Shown: in pieces, positions 56,130 through 64,000 of the stretch
How positions within the stretch are numbered: position 1 is the first letter of the stretch
Layout of the letters: each line of letters opens with the position of its first letter
Notes under the pieces: model-generated
The model's database searches: none
Seen by the model: only the letters and a program-made list of their open reading frames with translations
What the model was told of the DNA's origin: nothing
Assembly: GCA_030789695.1 (NCBI GenBank)
Contig: CM061138.1
Location: 179,839,051-179,903,050, forward strand
Reading direction: 5' to 3'
Length of the DNA stretch: 64,000 bases
DNA from: Scilla litardierei
Lineage: Eukaryota > Streptophyta > Magnoliopsida > Asparagales > Asparagaceae
Made by a program: the position numbers and the translations under genes

Positions 56130-56426
56130 TTAGGGCCCACTCTCGTGCAAACCCTAACCTAAGCCACTAGCATGAAGATCGACATCATCGTCCAATCGCA
56201 CCTCGAGCCCACTCTAGTACAAACTTGAGCTACGATCTAGGTTATGATAGTTCATATTTGTCCAATCTCTTGCAAACGAATATTAGTATAGATTTATAAT
56301 AAAAATCCTAGTTTTGGTCCAATCTCTTGCAAACCAAATCTAGAGAATCTCGATTATAAACTCAAATCAAATATCTAGGCCTTCCCATCAATTGGAATCC
56401 AATCTCTTGCAAATTCCAATCGATGG
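56130..56426 (-). repeat. Five-hairpin array, Athila-B 5' LTR
   Basis: The best hairpin is at 56385-56426: plus-strand arms CCATCAATTGGAAT and ATTCCAATCGATGG around CCAATCTCTTGCAA, 14 pairs on the sense strand with one G-T. Others are at about 56130-56157 (TTAGGG/CCCTAA), 56203-56232 (CTCGAG/CTTGAG, one mismatch), 56255-56285 (damaged here, intact in the 3' LTR) and 56313-56340 (TTTGGT/ACCAAA). Confidence 0.85.
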
Positions 56427-56857
56427 AAATTCCTAGCTATTCGTAATAAATCAATCACAACCTAACCTTTTATCAATCCTAGCAACAATTCAATTCATTC
56501 ATCACAATTCAAAGATCGGATCCATAGGATTCATCCCCATGCCTAGAACGACGAAACTACTCATAATTTATCATAGAAATCTCAGAAATAAAGAAATAGA
56601 TCAAAGCACAATTCATAGCTAAGAAGAACAATTCATAAAAACAAGAGTTTTAAAGAGAAAGATCAAACCAAATTGCGCGTCTATAATCTCCAGTTGAGAA
56701 TTACAATAGGAATAGCCGTAAAAAATAACTTCAAGTCTCTCCTAAAACTAGGAATAAAACTAGGTTTAAATACAAGCCAAAATCATCTGGAAATTCCTGA
56801 CAGAATTGCCCCTGGCGCAGCCAAAAACCCTAATTCGCGACCCGGTCAGAATGCGTC

Positions 56858-57181
56858 ACTCGGCCGAGTGACAATGTCACTCGGCCGAGTGACAGACCCA
56901 ATAAAAAACAGAGAATCTGGGAAAATTAGGGGTCTATCGCTTTGTCTGACTCGGGCAAGTGGTCTTCTTCACTCGGCCGAGTGAGCTTTCTTGCTCGGCC
57001 GAGTGGGTCTTCTCAAATTTCCAGTAAGTCGGCTGCTTTTTGGGAGAAAATCCCTGTCAGACTCGGGCGAGTGGGCTTCTCCATTCGGCCGAGTGAACTT
57101 CCTTGCTTGGCCGAGTGAACTTTGAAAATCGGCAGTCTGTATCCGTTTCACTCGGCCGAGTGAACACTCTGGTCGGCCGAG
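56858..57181 (-). repeat. ACTCGGCCGAGT palindrome array, Athila-B 5' LTR
   Basis: Core starts fall in groups: 56861 and 56882; 56952, 56974 and 56996; 57064, 57086 and 57108; 57153 and 57174. Every spacing within a group is 21 or 22 bp. Confidence 0.9.
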
Positions 57182-57491
57182 TGAGCTGTTTATGGGCTCT
57201 TTTCTTCTCCTTCTCGCCTCCTTGTCGATTCCATCGAACTTCTTCCTCTTCCGCTCATCCCCTAGCGCTGCTAACTCCTCAATAAGGCCATGGGCGACGC
57301 TCCGGTGCACGTGAAAGTCACTTGATCTCATTTTCGCTACCGATCGCTCCATATCTCCTGAAATACGATAAAACAAGAAATATTGAAAAGTAACGCGATA
57401 TCGTCGAATAATCGTGAAAAACACAATATGGACGATCGAAATGACATGAAAACATGCAGAAAAAGGTGTAAAATAAGGAGCGATCAATCAT

Positions 57492-59796
57492 GACCTCTGA
57501 GAGTTCGGGGTAGACCAGTCACAAAATCCATCGTCACATGTTTCCATTTCCACTTAGGAATGGGGAGAGGCTGTAACAGACCTGCAACTCTTTGGTGTTC
57601 AGCTTTCACTTGCTGGCAAACGATACATGAGGCAACACTCCTGGCCACACTACGTTTCATACCATGCCACCAGTAATGTTGTCTCAGGTCACGATACATT
57701 TTTGTCCCTCCTGGGTGGATAGAATATGGTGAGTTGTGGGCTTCCTTCAACAGTTCCTCCCGTACATTGTCAGACGGCACACAGATTCTGCTCCCAAACC
57801 TTAATGAGCCATCCTCATGGATGCGAAAATCCGCCCGAATCCCAGCTTCTACCTGTTCTCATATCCTTCTTAACTTCGCATCTCCCAGTTGTGCAGCTTT
57901 AAAACGGTCCACTAAGTCAGACCGAACTTGCAATCCATGCATAATGGTCTTCTCACCTGGAAGCACAGCCTTAATCTCCAGCTGCCGCAGCGCCCAACGG
58001 AGTTGTGGTTGAGAGGTTAATCGTAACATAGTGGGGAGTCGACTGAGAGCATCTGGAACTACATTCACCTTCCCAGGATGATACTAGAGATCAATATCAT
58101 ATTCCGCCATCAGCTCCAGCCACTTACGCTGTCTCAGGTTGAGTTCCTTCTGTGTGAAGACATACTTCAAGATCTTATGATCAGTATATTTCTTCACACA
58201 CTCTCCAAGGAGATAGTGCCTCCACAACTTCAAGGCAAAAATCATTGCCGCTACTCCAAATCGTGGGTAGGGTAATTCTGTTCATGCACTTTCAACAATC
58301 GAGAGGCATAAGCAACCACACGGCCATGCTGATGAAGAACACATCCGAGGCCTCTACCAGACGCATCACAGAAAACCTCAAAACCTCCTGACTGATCATG
58401 AATAGTCAGAACCGGAGCGGCCGTAAATCTCTGCTTCAACTCCTCAAATGCACGCTGACACGCATAAGACAATACATAAGCTACTTCCTTCTTGGTAAGG
58501 TGTGTCAGTGGAGCAGTAATCTTAGAGAAGTCTCGAATGAACTTTCCATAATAACCCACAAAGCCCAAGAAGCTCCTAATCTCAGTAACCGTCTTGGAAC
58601 ATGCCACTTCTCCACTACAGTAACCTTTTTTTGGATCAACCGATATTCCTTCTCCAGAGACTACATGCCCAAGAAAAGCAACATTATATAACCAAAATTG
58701 GCACTTGCTATAATTGGCATATAAGCGGTGATGTCTTAGGGTCTCCCAACACAATTCTCAAGTGTCCAGCATGCTCCTCTTCGTCTTTTGAATATACCAA
58801 AATGTCATCAATGAAGACCACTACAAACTTATCCAAGTAGTCAAAGAAGACTTGATTCATCAGTCTCATGAAGGTGGCTGGTACATTGATCACTCCAAAA
58901 GGCATCACCAAAAATTCATAATGACCATAACGGGTCCTGAAAGTAGTCTTCGAAACATCGGATATCTGAACCTTCACTTGGTGATATCCACTACGCAAAT
59001 CCAACTACTAATATACTCGAGATCCACCCAGCTGATCAAAGATATCATCGATACGAGGGAGAGGATACTTATCCTTCACTATTACCTTGTTCAACTCCTT
59101 ATATCAATGCATATTCTTCGAGACCCATCCTTCTTATTTACTAGAAGCACTGGTGCTCCCCACAAAGATACACTGGGGCGGATCAAGCCTCATTCAGATA
59201 GGTCCGTCAACTGATTGTAAAGCTCATCTAACTCAGGCGGGGCCATACGATATGGGGCTTTTGCAATCGGCTGTGTGCCTGGTACCAAGTCTATGTTGAA
59301 CTCTAAGGATCTATTTAGAGGCAATCCATAAATGTCATCAGGGAACACATCAGGAAAATCTTGGACGACCCTTGGTAAGACTAAGTCTGCCTCTATGGTC
59401 ATCATCTGAGCTTCTACTGGTGCTGCCCTAAACTTCACAGGTTCAAGGGTGCTACTTCCACTATGAAATTCAAACTCTGGATGACACGGAATCTGAAAGA
59501 CTTTCTCCTTAGTCTACAATCAATGGTTGCATAAAACATACCCAGTCAATCCATCCCAAATATGGCCTCGAAACTAGGCATCTTAATAATCAAAAAGTCT
59601 ACATATAACTCTCTCCCACCAATCTCAACAGGGCAGTTTCGATAACCCGAGGTGCTACATATCACACTGTTCCCTGTATGAACATTCCATCTAGCTGCAA
59701 AAGAATCTACTCTTATCGCATGCTTGGCCACAAACTCTTCAGACAGGAAACCGTGGGATGCCCCAGAATCAAAAAGCGACAAAGCGCTAACGGTGC
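57492..59796 (-). pseudogene. Element T pol: protease, reverse transcriptase, RNase H and start of integrase (broken)
   Basis: Order on the minus strand: aspartic protease LFDSGASHGFLSEEF (about 59775-59730); RT with [29 protein letters not shown] (from 59004), [13 protein letters not shown] and catalytic FIDDILVYS (about 58815-58789); RNase H with [15 protein letters not shown]; integrase zinc region with HNSPYSIHPGGTKMY, CIVCQQVK and VTMDFVTGLP, cut at 57492 by Athila-B. Stops and frameshifts occur near 59190, 59008, 58735, 58250 and 58080. The order RT, RNase H, integrase defines Ty3/gypsy. Confidence 0.9.
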
Positions 59797-59885
59797 CTAA
59801 AGTAATAATAAATAAGAGCAACTAAACATCCACACAAAGAATAAGAAGGAGCATGCATAACTGATATAAAAGAGTAGGGACTCAC
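59797..59885 (-). other. Candidate 89-bp GT-AG intron between gag and protease of element T
   Basis: On the minus strand gag reads ...GTGQVIT up to G at 59886, then GTGAGT (59885-59880), an AT-rich stretch and TTACTTTAG ending at 59797. Removing it joins the codons across the junction to give GQVITGTVSALSLFDSG with no frameshift. Left in, the gag frame continues for about 28 mainly hydrophobic residues to a TAG whose AG is the splice acceptor. Splicing is not proven. Confidence 0.6.
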
Positions 59886-60503
59886 CAGTAATAACCTGAC
59901 CGGTGCCCTCTGCCTCTACCGCAGTCATCATGAAGGTCTGGGGCCTCTGAGGAGTCTGAGTCGCCCTCTGGAAAGCCCTCTGCTGAGAAATGAGGGGAGG
60001 TCCTCTTGGCGCTACAAGGCCAGATCTGGGTGGTGCTGGAAGTAAGGGCCATTGGCGTGCCGATGGAAGAGCCCTCTGCTATGGTGCCAGTGGAAGGGCT
60101 TGCTGTTGAATCGGCCTAGCCGCTACAAGAACTCCCGATGCTGAAGGACGACCCTGGTGTGGGCAGAACCTACTGATGTGTCCACCGCCACCACATGTGA
60201 AGCACTGCCTTATGCCCGGAGCCGACAATCCTTCCCCTCATGTCTTGCCTTACAACAGTGATGGCAGGACACCTGCCTCCGGGTCGGTGGTGTGACTCCT
60301 GGCCTCTTGAAGTGAGCGGTCTGCACTAGTTGAGGAGGAGCTCTCTGCTGTCCAGATGGTCGTCGTCTCCCCCAGGTATCCTCCATATACTCTGCAAATG
60401 GACCTCATGTAACCTGGCCGCCTTCAATATGGCCTCATGTGTGGGCAGATCCATGGTAGACATCACACCTCTGTACTCTGAGTCAAGGCCCAAGCGGAAG
60501 CGC
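59886..60503 (-). pseudogene. Element T gag, C-terminal part
   Basis: From the Gypsy-E junction down: RFRLGLDSEYRGVMS, HEAILKAARLHEVHLQS, then a basic linker and two CCHC-like zinc knuckles, CHHCCKARHEGKDC (about 60262-60220) and CFTCGGGGHISRFC (about 60203-60162). A 2-base duplication (AGTATATGG near 60393) and a stop between the knuckles break the frame. The gag N-terminus lies beyond Gypsy-E, outside the window. Confidence 0.8.
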
Positions 60504-63434
60504 TGTAATACCCCGTTTCCATATGTACGCGTATTTATACGTATTTTGGCGTAAATGCGTATTGGGAGTATTCTCGTATTTTTTCTTTAAATATTTTGGT
60601 GTAGGAATTATTTTTAAAAGATTTTAAACTCATCTTTTGAATTTAGTAAATAGGAGTATTTGGATGAATACTTGTATTTATGGTGTATATGGTATTTCAA
60701 CATGTATTTTTATTTTTGCAAAATACAAATTCCAAAATTGTTTTACCATGACACCTTAGCTTATTAGGTGTCATCTTGCTAATTAAGAAGGAGACACATG
60801 GCTTAGACTTTGACTAAATGAAAGGATGAGAGGGTTTTAGGGAGACCTAAAATCTAGGCAAAGAAAAAACAAAAAAAACAAGAAAATCCCATATTCTCTC
60901 ACTCTCCCTCTCCTTCCCAATTCTGGCCAAAATTTTGTCTCCCCCTCTTTCACTCATTTGCTTCATTTTTCTCTCCACCAAGAACTCTTCCAAGCACCCC
61001 TCTCATTCCTCATCATTCCTCCATCAAAATTCATCTCAAAAATCATCCCAAATCCATCTTAAGAAGCCAATTTGGAGCTTGAAGATAGGAGATTGAAGAA
61101 GGAGGCCCAAGAATTCTTCAAGGACTAAGAAGGGCCAAAGAAATTTTGGAGGACTTTGGAGGTAGAAATTCCTTTCACTTAGGTAGAATTTAGTTTTAGG
61201 ACAAGGAGAATTGAGTTAACTTTTTCATGCTGAAATTTGATCCAGAAAAACTGAAACTTTGACTAAGTGCTGGGGTTAATTGGCTAATGGGAATGCTTTG
61301 GAAATTTTATATGTTGGGTATCTCATTGTTATGAACAACTTTCATTTTGATCATTTTTCCAAATTATAGCCGTATGATTTTATAAAAATTCGGATATGCA
61401 AACTGGTGTTTCAATCAAAACTGTTCTGAAATTCCAGTATTTTTATTCTCTGTTAAACTGAGAATATCTCCCAACGTAGATAAAAGAAAAATCTGAAAAA
61501 AATATATTCATGTAGATCTCGACGTCCTACCCCAACATCATATAACATATGATATATGTTCAATTCAAAATGTAGGAGAAATATGACTTCTTCTGCAACT
61601 TGTCCAATTTCTGGCAGTTTTGACACTTTGTATTAAAACCAAGATTTCGGTCACAATTCTTATTGAAATTAGATGTTCTAGGACATTTTGGACAACTACT
61701 CTTCAAGATGCACAATACCCAATTTTTTATTTCATCCATATCTGCTTGTAAATGGGAGAAAAGCACTGATGAAGTTGATGCAATGTTTCTGTTTTTTTTG
61801 TATTGTCATCTGTTACTAAACCGATCACAATAAATCATCCATATCATATTATTTTCTGAAATTTGGTATGGCAATGCAAAACACCCATATCTACAACTTT
61901 CGTGAAGGGACCAGAGACAAATTCTGACTGTAGATAGGCTAAAAGTGATATTCTTTCTGCTGTAACAGTTTTGACAGGTTCATATGCTAATTTTGCTTAG
62001 TACTTATCAAGGTGTAGTTTTGTTTGAAGTTAAGTTTGTTTGTGCTAATCATGTTCTCAATGACATGCTCTTGATACATGTAATTATGCAGATGGTTCAT
62101 GAAATATTCGTTATGTTAATAATGTTTAAGTTCAATTTGTTTATGCTTTTGTGCTCACATTAGTATGTTCATAACGATGAGTTTGTGATGATATTCCATG
62201 CAATTCTTTAATTGAGGAGATGATGATGATGATGATGATGATGATGATATTTGTTAAAAGTTGGTTAAAAGCGGTATTCAAGACCGCTAGATGATTCGTT
62301 GACAAACGAAGTAACATCTTAAAAACTGAGAGTGAGAATGAGGAATGTATCAGTCCTCCTAAAGGAGGGTGACACGGGTTTGGGGGCAAAACGGGTAAAC
62401 TTTAGGAGTTAAGGAGCGGACGTATGAATTATGATTTCTCGCCCGATGTGTTGCCCCCAGAAGGGGAGTTGGAGAGGGCTAGAGAGGCCGCTGGTGTACT
62501 CGTGATGCACCATGACGGTAACTGATGGTTTCCTCCGTTTGTCCGACAGAAAAACCGAGCTGGTCTCGCTCCAGTACCTTGCCCCGTTCGGGTACGGAGT
62601 TGCGAGAGGCCCCCTCCGGTGCTCGTGTTGCTGGTTGGGGTACCACTTTTTCACCCACCCTGGGTGAAGTCCGCCTCCTTAGCGTCCTACGGTTTACACG
62701 GGTTCCAAATATGTGAATCAACAACTTATAGTAATTGTCTTTAATTTATAAATGTTGTTATCTCATGTCTCCTTACTTTTGTTTACTTTAATGCTGCTAT
62801 CCCATGGTAATATGTTCTTATGCTTCCTTTCAATATCTGCATTTCATAATATGGTTTCTATGCATGTTTTGCACGTTCTCATAACTAGGTTCGCATGTTG
62901 GAATGTGATTACTTTTATGCACCATGAACCTTACTTGTTAGACCACCCTCCCTAGATAGAGAGACCAATTCTAAAACTGGGTCCTACTAGAGTGTTAGGA
63001 GTTTCTACTGGGTCACGCGTTGACGTGTCCCCGTTGACTTTCAGGTCATGTGAGTTGGAGGTTGGAGATAGCGGCCGGAGCTTTGGAGTTGGTGATCAGT
63101 TGTAGTATTGGGTGGTGAGGGGTATGATGAGAGACTTGTACTTTTGGTGTTTCTTTTTCGGGTGGACCTTTGTACTTAGAGTTGTGAATATGAAGATGTT
63201 GGTGTATGTATAAGATGTATCAATGTATCAATAAAATGGAATATTGTACTTTTGTTATTTTCTCAGTGTTTTTATCTGTGATGGAGTTTTACTTGTACTT
63301 CCCAGCACGTGCGTAGTACCTGCGGTGTTCTTCCTACTCTCTTCTTTTCTTTCTTTCTACGTAACACTCGCCTCTTCGGGAATACCTGATACGGATTCGT
63401 ACTTATCGGGTATCCCGGAGACCGGGTCGTTACA
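60504..63434 (+). repeat. Gypsy-E 5' LTR (2,931 bp)
   Basis: Contains poly-purine and AT-rich stretches and a GC-richer block (62400-62710) in which several short overlapping ORFs on both strands are fortuitous. The boundary is called from TG...CA, the primer site and similarity of the terminal GGGTCGTTACA to Gypsy-D; the 3' LTR is not available for comparison. Confidence 0.75.
62220..62249 (+). repeat. (ATG)n microsatellite, about 30 bp
   Basis: Uninterrupted TGATGATGATGATG run inside the Gypsy-E LTR. Confidence 0.95.
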
Positions 63435-63436
63435 GT

Positions 63437-63454
63437 TGGTGGCCCATGCAGGTC
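63437..63454 (+). other. Gypsy-E primer-binding site, probably tRNA-Ile
   Basis: TGGTGGCCCATGCAGGTC, 2 nt after the LTR and identical to the Gypsy-D site. Confidence 0.7.
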
Positions 63455-64000
63455 TTCGCACTGCGGCGTGCGTAAGGATAGTGCTGGTAATGCTCCATAA
63501 GGGTAGTTGTGTCCTAAGGTGGGTAGGTGATCGGGCTTAGGGTAAGTTCCTGGTATTAGGAGAACCGAGGCACAGAGCTTCTTGAGGGTAAACATGGGTA
63601 GTTGTTTGTATGTATACATATATGTATGGATGGGTACGTGTTTGCATGGATATATTAGTATTGTGTGCATATTGGCATGCATTCCTATAGGCATGTATCT
63701 ATAGGTATATCTGTAAGTAAGCAGCATTATAGATACTTGTATGTCTACTTGTGTGTATTCTTGTAACTCATAGTATAAGTGTTCGTATATGGACGAACTA
63801 TGAGGTGTATGTATAGAAATGTTATTTATATGAATTAAGGAATAGATAATATAGGATGTGTAAATCTAAGTGTGAGGCATACTATCTGTGTAATGAAGTA
63901 TTGTGTGTCGTATATAAATATGTGCTAATACATGTTTTATCTACATCTGAGTGTATGTGGATGACTATATGATTTTATGTATAGTTGTAGGTATAAATAC
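63455..64000 (+). other. Gypsy-E leader, noncoding
   Basis: Rich in GTATGTATACATATATGT-like alternating purine-pyrimidine sequence. No gag start is seen before the window ends. Confidence 0.6.

Larger units (their letters stand above)
11608..57486 (-). mobile_element. Athila-B: Athila-type gypsy with gag-protease but no RT/RNase H/integrase; hosts three nested elements
   Basis: In minus orientation the LTRs are TGATCGCTCC...CCGACCA: the 5' LTR at 55769-57486, the 3' LTR split into 11608-13094 and 34764-34998. The TSD is ATCAT (11603-11607 and 57487-57491). The internal region has a tRNA-Asp-type primer site, gag and protease (55634-53196), a pol tail only (53195-52880), a spacer, a long extra ORF in three pieces and a 3' noncoding region. 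Copia-B sits in the 3' LTR; Gypsy-D and Copia-C both sit in the extra ORF. Without the insertions the element is about 11.4 kb. It shares the LTR architecture of Athila-A but not its outer LTR sequence, so they are related subfamilies. Confidence 0.9.
55769..57486 (-). repeat. Athila-B 5' LTR (1,718 bp)
   Basis: TGGTCGGTCC...GGAGCGATCA on the plus strand, uninterrupted. It contains TATTTAAA at 56765-56772 on the minus strand, with palindromes upstream and hairpins downstream, the same order as in Athila-A. Confidence 0.95.
60504..64000 (+). mobile_element. Gypsy-E: gypsy element, 5' LTR and start of the internal region (runs off the window)
   Basis: It begins TGTAATACCCCG inside the gag of element T. 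The LTR ends GGGTCGTTACA at 63434 and is followed by a tRNA-Ile-type primer site. The TSD cannot be checked because the other end is outside the window. The LTR body is not similar by eye to Gypsy-D, although the two ends and the primer site are. Confidence 0.82.

Noticed and set aside
62409..62724. Several short ORFs on both strands in a GC-richer block
   Set aside because: The block is inside the Gypsy-E LTR and has no recognisable domain.
1..64000. Host protein-coding genes, tRNA or rRNA genes, and integrated DNA viruses (pararetrovirus type)
   Set aside because: All long ORFs fall within LTR-bounded elements and match copia or gypsy domain order. tRNA-like sequence occurs only as primer-binding sites. 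No movement-protein or coat-protein motif was seen.

Overview
This window looks like repeat-rich intergenic DNA from a plant nuclear genome, with no host gene that I can support. The evidence is the class of repeats: Ty3/gypsy elements of Athila, Tat-like and Tekay (chromodomain) type and Ty1/copia elements of SIRE/Maximus type, with plant primer-binding sites (initiator Met, Asp and Ile tRNAs). A flowering plant is near certain and a eudicot is plausible; I cannot name the species.

The 64 kb are one nest of nine LTR retrotransposons, four levels deep, ordered by target-site duplications (TSDs) and by host reading frames that resume on the far side of each insertion. Level 1 (T) is a minus-strand Tekay-like gypsy in pieces at 1-951, 10662-11607 and 57492-60503. 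Into it went Copia-A (952-10656, TSD CCCAT/CCTAT), Athila-B (11608-57486, minus, TSD ATCAT) and Gypsy-E (60504 to beyond the window end). Athila-B was hit by Copia-B (13095-34758, TSD TTCCG), Gypsy-D (37827-43489, near-TSD CAGGG/CGGGG) and Copia-C (43928-51080, minus, TSD GCCTT). Copia-B was hit by a Tat-like solo LTR (14447-16186, TSD AGTTT) and by Athila-A (17745-30635, TSD GAAAG).

Few elements are complete. Copia-A has gag, pol and a third ORF, but all are mutated except most of the third ORF. Athila-A lacks gag-protease but keeps a long open pol and a 664-residue ORF. Athila-B is the mirror image: gag-protease present, reverse transcriptase to integrase deleted. Copia-B and Copia-C belong to one gag-only family; the Copia-C gag is fully open (785 codons). 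Gypsy-D has only about 0.7 kb between its LTRs and no coding capacity.

The most interesting signals are not genes. (1) Athila LTRs carry five consecutive hairpins with one shared 14-nt loop (TTGCAAGAGATTGG or TTGCACGAGAGTGG) and five different stems; stem sequences differ between the two Athila subfamilies but mostly stay self-complementary. (2) The Tat-like solo LTR has an analogous set of seven hairpins with a TTTT(G) loop. (3) Copia-A, Copia-B/C and the Athilas each carry CG-centred palindromes or half-sites spaced 19-23 bp apart, about two helical turns. (4) The Tekay-like element has an 89-bp candidate intron between gag and protease whose 3' splice-site AG lies in an in-frame TAG stop. 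(5) Gypsy-D and Gypsy-E share a primer-binding site that fits tRNA-Ile.
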